From NCBI RefSeq assembly GCF_012844235.1, contig NZ_JABAGR010000009.1, forward strand, positions 1-64,000: a DNA stretch of 64,000 nt, written 5' to 3'. Positions 28,353 through 39,235 of the stretch are shown piece after piece. A program made the translations under genes and the position numbers. The number at the start of each line of letters is the position of its first letter. Within the stretch, counting starts at the first letter, position 1. Under the pieces are notes generated by a model, which saw nothing but the letters and a program-made list of their open reading frames with translations, did not search any database and was not told the DNA's origin. This stretch comes from Parafannyhessea umbonata. GTDB lineage: Bacteria; Actinomycetota; Coriobacteriia; Coriobacteriales; Atopobiaceae.

Positions 28353-29168
28353 ATGGCTGACACCAACAAGACGGACGGCACGCCAGAGGCGGCCGGCGAG
28401 CGCGAGCTGAGGCTCGTCTCGTGGAACGTGAACGGGCTGCGCGCCGTCATGAAGAAGGAGCCCGGCTTCATGCAGGTGTTCGACGCGCTGGACGCGGACG
28501 TGTTTGCCCTGCAGGAGACGAAGATGCAGGAGGGGCAGCTCGAGCTCGACCTGCCCGGCTACACGCAGGTGTGGAGCTCGGCGGAGCGCAAGGGGTACTC
28601 CGGCACCGCCGTGTTCAGCCGCACGGAGCCGCTGCAGGTGATCCGGCAGATCGGCAGCCCGGTGGCCGACGACGAGGGCCGCGTGTGCGCACTGGAGTTT
28701 GGGGACTTCTGGTTTGTGGACGTGTACACGCCAAACTCGAAGCAGGGCCTCGCGCGCCTGGACGAGCGCATGGTGTGGGACGAGCGCTTCCGCGAGTTCC
28801 TGCAGGGGCTCGACAGGCAGAAGCCCGTCGTGACGTGCGGGGACTTCAACGTGGCGCACGAGGAGATCGACCTCAAGAACCCGGCCACCAACCACGAGAA
28901 CGCGGGCTTCTCGGACGAGGAGCGCGCAAGCTTCGGGAAGCTTCTGGACGCGGGCTTCACGGACACGTTCCGCACGCTGAACCCCACGCTCGAGGGGGCG
29001 TACAGCTGGTGGAGCTACCGCATGCGCGCACGCGAGCGCAACGCCGGCTGGCGCATAGACTACTTCCTGGTGAGCGACCGCGCGTTCTCGCGGGTGACGA
29101 GCGCGCGCATCCTGGACGACGTGTACGGGTCCGACCACTGCCCCGTCGAGCTGACGATCAGGGCGTAG
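28353..29168 (+). CDS. xth: Exodeoxyribonuclease III family AP endonuclease
   Basis: Base-excision repair nuclease of 271 residues. The EEP-fold motifs are in order: VSWNVNGLRAV, LQETKMQ (metal Glu), GDFNVAHEEIDL, and GSDHCPVEL at the end. Trp-rich SWWSYRMRARERNAGWRIDY is typical of the Xth group. I start at ATG 28353 because AAGGAGAG precedes it. It follows the patatin gene by 97 nt. Confidence 0.95.
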   Translation: MADTNKTDGTPEAAGERELRLVSWNVNGLRAVMKKEPGFMQVFDALDADVFALQETKMQEGQLELDLPGYTQVWSSAERKGYSGTAVFSRTEPLQVIRQIGSPVADDEGRVCALEFGDFWFVDVYTPNSKQGLARLDERMVWDERFREFLQGLDRQKPVVTCGDFNVAHEEIDLKNPATNHENAGFSDEERASFGKLLDAGFTDTFRTLNPTLEGAYSWWSYRMRARERNAGWRIDYFLVSDRAFSRVTSARILDDVYGSDHCPVELTIRA

Positions 29169-29208
29169 GCCCAGCGCGGCCGGGCAGCCGGCCGGGGGGG
29201 GCGGGTCG

Positions 29209-30024
29209 CTACAGCCCGTCCGGCCGGCCGATGGCGCGCTCGAGCACGCCCAGAAACGTCTGGGCGTCGCGCGTGGCCACGAGCTTCTGCGGGAAGCGGA
29301 TCTCTTCCAGCATGGAGCGCACGTGGTCGAAGCGGCCGATCCCGTACGATATGTGCGCGTCCGTGCCGGTGGATATCATGACGCCCATCTCCGCGCAGCG
29401 TTCCGCGATCCGCCGGCAGCTCTGCCGCGCGGAGGGGTGGTCGCCAAACGTGACCTCGTTTATCTCTATCAGCTTGCCGCGCTCCTTCGCGACGGTCAGG
29501 ACCTCGCCCAGGTCGTACGGCATGCCGGAGCGCCCCGTGTGCCCCAGGATCAGCACCTTGGGGTCCTCGAGCGCGCGCACGTAGCACTCCGTGGTCTGGG
29601 CGAGGCTCGCGCCCTCCGCCCACGACTTGTCATGCACGCTCGCGATAACGTAGTCGCACTCGTCGAACACGCGCTCCCTCAGGTTGATGGGGCGGCGCAG
29701 CGCGCGGCCCGTGATGTCGCGCCCGCACACGATGTCGTGCCCAAACAGGTGACCGTCCAAATCGACGATGTCCGCCTCGACCCCGTGCAGCAGCCGCACG
29801 CCGTTCCAGATGCGCGGCCAGCTGTGCATGTTCAGGAAGTGCTGGAAGTCGCGCAGGTCGTACTCCCCGTCGATCGCGGGATGGACCATCGCGCTGAAGT
29901 GGTCCGTCGAGCCCAGGAGCTCCACGCGCATCTCCGCCGCGGCGCGCACGTTCTCCTCTATCGTGGAGTACGCGTGGCGCGAGAAGATCGTGTGCGTGTG
30001 GACGTCACAAGCTATGTGCAGCAT
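29209..30024 (-). CDS. PHP-domain phosphoesterase, YcdX type
   Basis: The 271-residue protein begins ACDVHTHTIFSRHAYST, a polymerase-and-histidinol-phosphatase metal motif, and continues with STDHF, HGVEADI, ASVHDK, ILGHTGR and GTDAHISYGIG, the ligands of the trinuclear zinc site. YcdX-like proteins hydrolyse phosphomonoesters; the natural substrate is not established. It converges with xth and follows the small Cys-containing gene. Confidence 0.88.
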   Translation of the reverse strand: MLHIACDVHTHTIFSRHAYSTIEENVRAAAEMRVELLGSTDHFSAMVHPAIDGEYDLRDFQHFLNMHSWPRIWNGVRLLHGVEADIVDLDGHLFGHDIVCGRDITGRALRRPINLRERVFDECDYVIASVHDKSWAEGASLAQTTECYVRALEDPKVLILGHTGRSGMPYDLGEVLTVAKERGKLIEINEVTFGDHPSARQSCRRIAERCAEMGVMISTGTDAHISYGIGRFDHVRSMLEEIRFPQKLVATRDAQTFLGVLERAIGRPDGL

Positions 30025-30054
30025 GTCTTCCTCTCTTGCGGCCTGGCGGCTGCG

Positions 30055-30558
30055 CTAGCGGCGGTCGCCCTCCGGCCCCTTGCGGCTGGCGCGGGCACGG
30101 GCCTCTGCGAGCGCGGCCTGTGCCTCGAGCGCCTGGGCACGGGCCTCCGCGGCACGGGCGCGGGCCTCGAGCGCGGCGAGGTCCAGGTCGCCCGCGGCTT
30201 CGGGCGCAGTGGGCACGTCAGGTGCAGCGGGCGCGTCAGGTGCGGCGGGCGCGGCAGCCACGGCGGCGTCGGCAGCCGGCTCGCGGCGCTCCGGGCGCGC
30301 GGGCTTCTCGGCCGTAAGCTCGTCCACGGCGCGGCGGGCGTCCGCACCCAAAAGCTGTGCCAGGCTGGGGCCGGGCTTCACCATGTGGCCCGCAAACAGC
30401 GGGCAGGCCGCGTCCTTCTCGCCCACGCGCCGGCCCGCCTGGCTGGGCTCCAGGCACTCGCAGTGCGTGCGCAAAACGCCCATGCGCTCCGTCATGAAGC
30501 GGCAGTCGCCGCAGGTGCGGGCCGCGGCACGGGCGTTCGCGCGGTTGTTGCGCAACAT
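30055..30558 (-). CDS. Hypothetical protein with N-terminal Cys cluster and Ala-rich coiled coil
   Basis: A 167-residue protein. Residues about 10-60 hold CGDC, CEC and a further Cys (AACPLF), a layout that could bind zinc or an Fe-S cluster. Residues 75-110 are low complexity (Ala/Pro) and the C-terminal 45 residues are an Ala/Arg/Glu coiled coil (LEARARAAEARAQALEAQ). I do not recognise the family. It follows the aminotransferase by 11 nt, so it is probably the last gene of the tilS-hpt-ftsH operon. Start at ATG 30558. Confidence 0.65.
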   Translation of the reverse strand: MLRNNRANARAAARTCGDCRFMTERMGVLRTHCECLEPSQAGRRVGEKDAACPLFAGHMVKPGPSLAQLLGADARRAVDELTAEKPARPERREPAADAAVAAAPAAPDAPAAPDVPTAPEAAGDLDLAALEARARAAEARAQALEAQAALAEARARASRKGPEGDRR

Positions 30559-30569
30559 GGATGCCGCCC

Positions 30570-31750
30570 CTAGCGGTAGGACTCGGCGAGCTTCTGCCAC
30601 GCGGGCATGGAGTTCACGATGGTCTCGTACGAGACGCAGTAGCCCAGGCGCACCCAGCCCTCGCAGCCAAAGCTGTTGGACGGCACGGGCAAGAGCTCGA
30701 GGTCACGGGCGCGGCGGAAGAACGCCTCCGCGTCGGGCTCCAGCGACTTGACCCACAGGTAGAACGCGCCCTCCGGCTCGATGCAGGTGTAGCCCAGCTT
30801 GCGCAGGCCACCGGCAAGCGCCTCGCGGTTGCGCGCGTACGCCTCCACGTTGGTGGGCTCGTCCACGCAGTCTATCAGCACACGCTGGAACAGCGCCGGC
30901 GCGCACACGAAGCCGAGCTTGCGGCCCGCGCCCGCGACGGCAAGCACAAGCTCGTCGTGGTCGGGGTTCGTGTCCGGCACCAGCGCCCAGCCAATGCGCT
31001 CGCCCGGCAGGCTGAGCGACTTGGAATACGAGTAGCACACGATGGTGCGATTGTAGAGCGCCGGCACCCACGGCACCTCCGCGCCGTAGGTAATCTCGCG
31101 GTACGGCTCGTCGGACACCAGGTAGATGGGATGGCCAAGCTCCTCGCTGCGGCCGGAAAGCACGGACGCGAGCGAGAGGAGCGTGCTCTTGGTGTAGACG
31201 GCGCCCACGGGGTTGTTGGGCGAGTCGATGATGACGGCCTTGGTGTTGGGCGTGATCGCCGCGTCCACCGCGGCGGCGTCCACCTGGAACGTCTTGGCGT
31301 CTGCCATGACCTCCACGCACGTGGCGCCTGCGGTCTCGATCCAGACGCGGTACTCCGGGAAGTACGGCGCGATCACGATGACCTCGTCCCCGGGGTTCAC
31401 GATCGCGTGCAGCGTGATGCTGATGGCCGCGGCCGCGCCGCAGGTGAGGTACAGGTCGCCTGGCTCGTACGACGTCTTGAAGCGGCGGTTGAGCGAGTCC
31501 GCGACCGCCTGGCGCGCCGCGGGCAGGCCGGCGGCAGGCGTGTAGCCATGCAGCTGCGCCGCGGGCAGCGCCGCGTTCCTCACGATGGACTCCCTCACCG
31601 CGTCCGGCGCGGGGACGGACGGGTTGCCCAGGCTGAAGTCGAACACGTTCTGCGCGCCGATCTGGGCCTTGCGCGCCGCACCGTACGCCGCGATCTCGCG
31701 GATGGAGGACTTCGCCGCGCCGTAGTCGTAGCTCTTCTGGTTGATGGCCA

Positions 31751-31751
<1 letters not shown>
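30570..31751 (-). CDS. PLP-dependent class I/II aminotransferase
   Basis: The 393-residue fold-type I aminotransferase has the PLP lysine in YSYSKSLSLPGERIGW, the DSPNNPVGAVY loop and VSDEPYREI. The substrate cannot be told from sequence; the family includes aspartate, alanine and aromatic aminotransferases. It overlaps the end of ftsH (TAATG), which couples the two. Confidence 0.92.
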
Positions 31752-33733
<1,982 letters not shown>

Positions 33734-33764
33734 TAAGTGACTCCTTGCGTTGCTTGCTTCAGAC

Positions 33765-34316
33765 CTACTTGCTGTAGACCTCGGGCTTCAGGATGCCCAC
33801 GTAGGGAAGGTTGCGATAGCGCTCGGCGTAGTCGAGGCCATAGCCCACGATGAACTCGTTGGGGACGTGCGCGCCCACGTAGTCCGGCGTGACGGCCGCG
33901 GTGTGGCCGGGAATGTCCTTCACGGCGAACGCGCAGATCCTGATGGACTTGGCGCCGCGGCCCTTGAGGAGGTCGACCAGGTAGCTGAGCGTGAGGCCCG
34001 AGTCGAGGATGTCCTCCGCGATCAGGATGTCGCGACCCTGGATCTCTGTGTCGAGGTCCTTCAGGATCTTCACGACGCCGGAGCTCTTCACGCCCGCGCC
34101 GTAGCTGGACACGGCCATGAAGTCGACGGCGCACGGCACGGTGATCTTGCGCAGCAGGTCCGCCGTGAAGACGAACGCGCCGCGGAGCACGGCGACCACC
34201 AGCGGGTTCTTGCCCTCGTAGTCGCGGCTGACCTCCTGGCCCAGGCGACCCACGATCTGCTTGATGTCGTCCTCGCTCAGGATGACGCTCTCGATGTCCG
34301 GATGCAGCTCTGCCAT
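33765..34316 (-). CDS. hpt: Hypoxanthine phosphoribosyltransferase
   Basis: Purine salvage enzyme of 183 residues: hypoxanthine or guanine plus PRPP. The PRPP loop is [14 protein letters not shown], and [11 protein letters not shown] near residue 40 and [18 protein letters not shown] near the C-terminus are family features. AAGGGAACGC precedes the ATG. Confidence 0.95.
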   Translation of the reverse strand: MAELHPDIESVILSEDDIKQIVGRLGQEVSRDYEGKNPLVVAVLRGAFVFTADLLRKITVPCAVDFMAVSSYGAGVKSSGVVKILKDLDTEIQGRDILIAEDILDSGLTLSYLVDLLKGRGAKSIRICAFAVKDIPGHTAAVTPDYVGAHVPNEFIVGYGLDYAERYRNLPYVGILKPEVYSK

Positions 34317-34403
34317 TGCGTTCCCTTTCGCTTGTATGCGGGGCGCGCGACGGCTGCCCCTGCATGCGCCGGCCTTGCGGGCCGACCATGCCCTCTCTTG
34401 CGG

Positions 34404-35924
34404 TCAGTCCCTACCAATGCCCAATTCTAGCAGCAGCCTTGTGCGCGGAAGCGTTCGAACTCGCTCGTCCGGCCGTATCCCCGCGACCCACACCACCTGC
34501 CCTGTGGGAGAGGTGCGCACCACGGGAACCTGCGGGCGGTCCGCCGCCGGGACCTTGGCCTCGTTCAGGAGGTCCGAGAGCTTCTTGCTCTGGCCGTGCA
34601 TGCCGAGCGGGCACATGACGTCGCCGGGCGCGGCCGCGTCCACCCACAGGCGCCCGCCCTGCGCGAGGTCGAGCCCGCAGGCCACCGCGTCGAGAAGGAC
34701 CGACTGGCCGGCCCACTCCACGGCGTGGGCGCGGGCGACGGCCTCCGGCGAGGACCCCGCCGGCACCTGCACGAGGCGGGCGGAGAGCCGCCGGCCGTCG
34801 GGCAGCGCGACGCTTCCGGGCACGTCGAGCCACAGGGCGAGGGGGCCGCCCTTCTCGCCCTGCGCGCGCACGAACAGCAGGCCGTACTCCATGCGGGCGT
34901 CGCAGCCCATGGGCGTGGACGCCGAGCCCGCGCCCGCCGCGACGAGCGACAGCACGCGGTTGACGTGGCGCGCCTCGAGCCGGGCGTCCGGGCAGACGGC
35001 GAGCATGGCCTTGCGCACGACGCGCCGCGCGATGGCGACCTCGCACGCGGCGAGGCGCGCGCCGTCGAGCGCGACCATGGTGGGCGAGCTGCGGCGCACG
35101 AGCTCGCGGTACGTGCGCGACGCGACCTGGTTCATGTACGCGTCCTCGTCAGAGAGGATGTCGCACGAGGCGGACACGCTGGACGAAAGGCGCGGGTTGC
35201 GCTCGCGAAGAAGCGGCATGACCTCGTGGCGCACGAAGGCGCGCAGGTAGCGGGTGTCGGCGTTCGTGAGGTCCTCGCGCCACACGATGCCGCGCATGCG
35301 AAGCAGGTCGCACAGCTCCTCGTGCGTGCGGTCGAGCAGGGGGCGCACGATGCGGTTGCGCCGCCGCGGTATGGACGAGAGGCCCGCGGGCCCGCTGCCG
35401 CGGATCGCGTTCATGAGGAAGGTCTCGGCGCGGTCGTCGGCCGTGTGGGCCGTGAGGATCCGCGCTGCGGAGCGCGGCACGTCGACCTCGCGGCACAGGC
35501 GGTTCGCGAGCTCCGTCGCCTCGCGGTAGCGCACCTCGCGGCCGACGTTCTCCACGTTGGACCCCGCCTGCTGGCCCAGGGCCCCCTCGCTCGCGAGCCC
35601 GGCCACGTCCACGCGCCGCACGGTGCACGGGATGCCGAAGCGGGCGGAGAGCTCGCGCACGAACTCCTCGTCCTCCTGCGCGTCGAGCCCGCGCAGCCCG
35701 TGGTTGACGTGCAGCACGTGCAGGCGCTCGCGCGCGATGCGCGCCGTGCCGCGGCCGTCGTCGATGTCGAGCTCCGACGTGGCCGCCAGGAGCAGCAGCG
35801 CCGTGGAGTCCGCGCCGCCCGACACCATGAGGACGACCGGCGCGCGCAGGCTGTCGTCGCGCTTGGACGACGGCCTCTGGAACCGCTGGTCGGTACGTGC
35901 GAACCTTCTGCTGACGCTTGGCAA
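34404..35924 (-). CDS. tilS: tRNA(Ile)-lysidine synthase
   Basis: Converts C34 of tRNA-Ile(CAU) to lysidine. The 506-residue protein has the PP-loop VSGGADSTALLLLA near the N-terminus, HVNHGLRG, the TAHTADDRAETFLMNAIRGSG segment and two C-terminal domains (the last ends VVWVAGIRPDERV). I choose TTG 35924 as start since CGGAGG lies 6 nt upstream and it gives a normal length; the open frame reaches much further but only as antisense of the next gene. First gene of tilS-hpt-ftsH. Confidence 0.92.
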   Translation of the reverse strand: MPSVSRRFARTDQRFQRPSSKRDDSLRAPVVLMVSGGADSTALLLLAATSELDIDDGRGTARIARERLHVLHVNHGLRGLDAQEDEEFVRELSARFGIPCTVRRVDVAGLASEGALGQQAGSNVENVGREVRYREATELANRLCREVDVPRSAARILTAHTADDRAETFLMNAIRGSGPAGLSSIPRRRNRIVRPLLDRTHEELCDLLRMRGIVWREDLTNADTRYLRAFVRHEVMPLLRERNPRLSSSVSASCDILSDEDAYMNQVASRTYRELVRRSSPTMVALDGARLAACEVAIARRVVRKAMLAVCPDARLEARHVNRVLSLVAAGAGSASTPMGCDARMEYGLLFVRAQGEKGGPLALWLDVPGSVALPDGRRLSARLVQVPAGSSPEAVARAHAVEWAGQSVLLDAVACGLDLAQGGRLWVDAAAPGDVMCPLGMHGQSKKLSDLLNEAKVPAADRPQVPVVRTSPTGQVVWVAGIRPDERVRTLPRTRLLLELGIGRD

Positions 35925-36143
35925 CGCTGCCTCCGTCCGGACGAGCGCCCCGCGACGCCGGGCCGCGGGCCCACCGAGGTTGTCGGTGGCAAGAATGTTA
36001 GTAGCAAGTAAGTGTAGGATACGCCGACGCGGGCGAGCGCGGCACCGCGGAAACCCACGCGACACGCAGGAGGCGGAGCACGCAAGGCGCAGCTCGGGGC
36101 GGCTTGCCCGGCCCTCCGCCACGCGCCGCACACCCCCATGCAC

Positions 36144-36149
36144 TACAAT
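36144..36149 (+). promoter_or_regulatory. Candidate -10 box for the WalJ-like gene
   Basis: TACAAT is a 5 of 6 match to the -10 consensus, 60 nt before the ATG. No clear -35 box is visible. The 285-bp gap also has to hold the divergent tilS promoter; TACACT on the minus strand near 36008-36013 is a weak candidate. Confidence 0.35.
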
Positions 36150-36209
36150 GCCAAGCTCGAAACCATCCCCGGCCGCGCGTTCCGCGGCCGCCACCCCACC
36201 GGGAGCAAC

Positions 36210-37040
36210 ATGACGCCTAAGATGCACCTGTACGTACTGGCCAGCGGATCCAAGGGAAACGCCGCCGTGGTCGACGGCCCGCAAGGCAGCGTCCTCATCG
36301 ACTGCGGCATCTCGCGCCGCGAGCTCATGCGCCGCGCGGACGCGTGCGGCTGCGACCTCGACCGCGTCACGCACGTCCTCGTCACGCACGAGCACTCCGA
36401 CCACACGCGCGGCCTCCCGGTGCTCAGCAACCACTTCGACGGCGAGCTCCTCGCGACGGCCGGCACCGCCGGAGGCGCAAAGCCCCTGGCCAGCCTCCCG
36501 TTCACGCTCGTCACCCACAGCGAGACGCTCGAGCTCGACGGCATGGTCGTCACCACGTTCCCCACCTCGCACGACGTGGCCGACCCGTTTGGCCTGCGCT
36601 TCTCCGTGCTCGACGCCGACGGCCAGATAGAGGATTCCATCGGCTGGTGCACGGACACCGGCTACCTCACCGCGGAGGCCCTCGGCCAGCTGCGCGGCGT
36701 CCGCATCCTCGGGCTCGAAAGCAACCACGACGTTCAGATGCTCGCCCACGGCCCGTACCCCGCGTGGCTGCGGGCGCGCGTCGGCGGCGACGCCGGCCAC
36801 CTCTCAAACGACCAGGCCGCGGACGCCCTCCCGCTGCTCGTGACCCAGGACACGGAGACCGTCGTGGCCCTCCACCTCTCGCAGAAGAACAACCGGCCCG
36901 CCACCTGCATCCGCACGCTCGCGCAGGCCATGGGCGCCATGGTCCAGCCCGACGCGGACGGTGCGCCAGAGGCCCGCACGCCCGACGGCCTGCTCACCAT
37001 CTGCGTCGCCAGCCAGGACGAGCCCCTCGCTATCTGGTAG
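36210..37040 (+). CDS. MBL-fold metallohydrolase, WalJ/YycJ type
   Basis: The 276-residue protein has YVLASGSKGNAAVV at the N-terminus, IDCGISRREL and the metal motif THEHSDH, then TDTGYLT and LESNHDVQML. This is the YycJ/WalJ family, metal-dependent nucleases linked with cell-wall and replication control in Firmicutes. There is no WalKR two-component system nearby. Start at ATG 36210 after GGGAGC. Its end overlaps the convergent MATE gene by 11 nt. Confidence 0.88.
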   Translation: MTPKMHLYVLASGSKGNAAVVDGPQGSVLIDCGISRRELMRRADACGCDLDRVTHVLVTHEHSDHTRGLPVLSNHFDGELLATAGTAGGAKPLASLPFTLVTHSETLELDGMVVTTFPTSHDVADPFGLRFSVLDADGQIEDSIGWCTDTGYLTAEALGQLRGVRILGLESNHDVQMLAHGPYPAWLRARVGGDAGHLSNDQAADALPLLVTQDTETVVALHLSQKNNRPATCIRTLAQAMGAMVQPDADGAPEARTPDGLLTICVASQDEPLAIW

Positions 37041-38442
37041 CGGCCTCCCGCTCGCGCAGCTCGCGCCCAAGCCCAATCGTCATCGGGATGGCGACGCTCA
37101 CGGTGACTACGTCCGCCACGGACTGCGCGGCCTCCACGCCCGCCAGCCCAAACAGGCGCGACATGATCGCGACGGCCGGCGCCAGCGCAAGCCCCAGCCT
37201 GCACAGCCCCAGAAACGTTGCCCGCCACATGCGGCCCGTCGTCTGCAGCGCAAAGTTCGTGATCATCGCAACGCCGGTCAGCGCAAGCGTCACGCTCTGA
37301 AACCGCAGCGTCACGGTTGCGATCCTTATGACCTCGGGATCGTTTCTGAACACGCCCACGATCTGCGGGGCAAACGCAAACGTCACCGTGCACACCACCG
37401 CGACGATCCCAAACGCGGCCCGGTGCGCAAAGCGCATCCCCTCGCGCACGCGCCCGTAGCGGCCCGCGCCGTAGTTGTAGCCGCACACGGGCTGGAACCC
37501 CTGCCCAATGCCAATCTGGATGTAGTTGCCAAAGCTCACTATGCGCTGCACTATGGCGATGGCCGCGATGGCGGCGTCTCCAAATGGGCGGGCGGCGTTG
37601 TTCAGCACCGTGATCGCAAACCCGCCCACCAGCTGCCTGGCCAGGGACGGAAGCCCGCCGTTGTTCACCTCGCGCGCAATGTCGCGCCCGCCGGCAAGCG
37701 CCCCAATCGAAAGGTGTGCCACGTGGCTTCTCTGCATGCCCGCCACAAGCAGGCAGAAGCTCACAAACTGGCAGATGATCGTCGCCAGCCCCGCGCCGGC
37801 GATACCCAGCCCCGCAACAAATATCAAGAGCGGGGCCAACCCAAAGTTAAGCACCGCACCGGACACAAACGCCACCATGGCGTACGCAGACTCGCCCTCA
37901 AAGCGCAGCTGCTGGTTCAGCGTCAGCGCGGCGCACATCCACGGCGCACCAACTAGGATCAGCCCAATGTAGGTCCGCGCGTACGGCAGAATCGTGGGCG
38001 TCGAGCCGGCCAGCACGCACAGCGGAACCAAGAACGCGTGCCCCAGCACGGCAATCGCCACGCCGCACCCAAACGATGCGGTAACGCCCACGGACGCCAT
38101 CGTGTCCGCCATGCGCTGGTTCTGCATCCCCAGATACCTCGACATCGCGTTGCCCGTCCCCTGCCCAAAGTAGAACCCGACGGCCTGGATCAGCGTCATC
38201 ACCACAAACGCCACGCCGATCGCGCCCTCGGCAGAGGTGGAGATCCGCCCAATAAAGAACGTGTCCGCCAGGTTGTAGATCGTGGTCACCAGATTCGACA
38301 CGATCGACGGCCAGGCAAGCGAAAGAACCAGCCGCGGAATGGGGCTCTCCGTCATCTGGCGATACTTTCGCGCGGCCGTGCCGCTCAGCCCGCCTGTCGC
38401 ACCGGCTCGCCCTGGCTCCCCGGCCTCACGCGTCTTCTCCAC
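37030..38442 (-). CDS. MATE-family multidrug efflux transporter
   Basis: A 470-residue membrane protein with twelve predicted helices. MTESPIPRLVLSLAWPSIVS and NLADTFFIGRIS are typical of the DinF/NorM-like MATE group, which exports cationic drugs against Na+ or H+. The start is uncertain: GTG 38442 follows GAGGGGAAG and gives a basic leader before RQMTESP, as in many homologues; ATG 38355 is the alternative. The ion cannot be inferred safely. Confidence 0.88.
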   Translation of the reverse strand: MEKTREAGEPGRAGATGGLSGTAARKYRQMTESPIPRLVLSLAWPSIVSNLVTTIYNLADTFFIGRISTSAEGAIGVAFVVMTLIQAVGFYFGQGTGNAMSRYLGMQNQRMADTMASVGVTASFGCGVAIAVLGHAFLVPLCVLAGSTPTILPYARTYIGLILVGAPWMCAALTLNQQLRFEGESAYAMVAFVSGAVLNFGLAPLLIFVAGLGIAGAGLATIICQFVSFCLLVAGMQRSHVAHLSIGALAGGRDIAREVNNGGLPSLARQLVGGFAITVLNNAARPFGDAAIAAIAIVQRIVSFGNYIQIGIGQGFQPVCGYNYGAGRYGRVREGMRFAHRAAFGIVAVVCTVTFAFAPQIVGVFRNDPEVIRIATVTLRFQSVTLALTGVAMITNFALQTTGRMWRATFLGLCRLGLALAPAVAIMSRLFGLAGVEAAQSVADVVTVSVAIPMTIGLGRELREREAATR

Positions 38443-38706
38443 CCAGCAGGACTTCCCCTCGACTCCACGCGGCGGCAGCCACAGCGCCAGCCACCCGCAA
38501 AACTTCTTTCCACCACGATACCGCACGGCCCCGCCGCGCATCCCCGCCATGTCCCCACAACAAGGCGCGCGGGCGAGAAGAACGCGCTGTCTCGCCCCAA
38601 TTGTTATAGAAATTGCAGCTATTCTCTCGCGGCAACACTAATGTGCGTGTCGAGGTGTCATATCCTAGTGCGGTCAAGCAGAGCCCTCGCACAGAAGGAG
38701 AGTCCC

Positions 38707-39120
38707 ATGTCCGATCCCAAGAAGCAGCTCGCCGGCGCCGTCGTCGCCCTCGGCGCCACCATCACCGAGGCCATGGACGCCGTCCCCGGCTTCGTCCCCT
38801 GCGGCACGCCCGCCCAGGTCATCGTCGATGCCATCCGCACCTACGCGGACGGCGACGACGCCTCGGCAACCGGCACCGCCCAGGACGTCCTCGGCTTCGT
38901 CCAGCACGTCAGCGAGCACCGCGGCGTCACCGCCCACCAGGTGGCAGACGTGGACGCGCTCTCCGCCGAGCAGTCCCAGCTCGCCCAGAAGGTCGTCGCC
39001 CTCGCCACCTCCGCAGAGGCCGCGTCGCTCGACCCCGCCCGCACGGAGTGGATGTACCGCGCGCTCGGCGCGCTCGAGCCCGGCAGCGCCAAGGCGGCGG
39101 ACCTCCTCGCCCAGGCGTAA
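38707..39120 (+). CDS. Small acidic protein of unknown function
   Basis: A 137-residue Ala-rich, mostly helical protein without membrane segments or recognised motifs. GAAGGAGAG precedes the ATG and a strong terminator follows, so it is a monocistronic gene with its own promoter in the AT-richer 38600-38690 stretch. I do not recognise the family. Confidence 0.7.
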   Translation: MSDPKKQLAGAVVALGATITEAMDAVPGFVPCGTPAQVIVDAIRTYADGDDASATGTAQDVLGFVQHVSEHRGVTAHQVADVDALSAEQSQLAQKVVALATSAEAASLDPARTEWMYRALGALEPGSAKAADLLAQA

Positions 39121-39151
39121 CGTCCCACGCGCCCCGCGCCCGCACGCACAA

Positions 39152-39189
39152 GGGGGGCCCGTCGGCATTTCGCCGGCGGGCTCCCCTTT
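39152..39189 (+). terminator. Rho-independent terminator after the small acidic protein gene
   Basis: A long GC stem (GGGGGGCCCGTCGG with CCGGCGGGCTCCCC, 7-nt loop) ends in TTT. It lies 31 nt past the stop, and the alcohol dehydrogenase gene converges on it from the right. Confidence 0.75.
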
Positions 39190-39235
39190 CGCTCAAACTC
39201 GGCCTATGCGGCCACTCGCGTCTCCGCGCGCTTCG

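Noticed and set aside
26465-28471. 668-residue extended form of the sirtuin
   Set aside because: The extension is antisense of the patatin gene; ATG 27208 has GAGGAGG before it.
34404-36800. 798-residue extended form of TilS
   Set aside because: The N-terminal 290 residues are antisense of the WalJ-like gene; TTG 35924 with CGGAGG gives the normal length.
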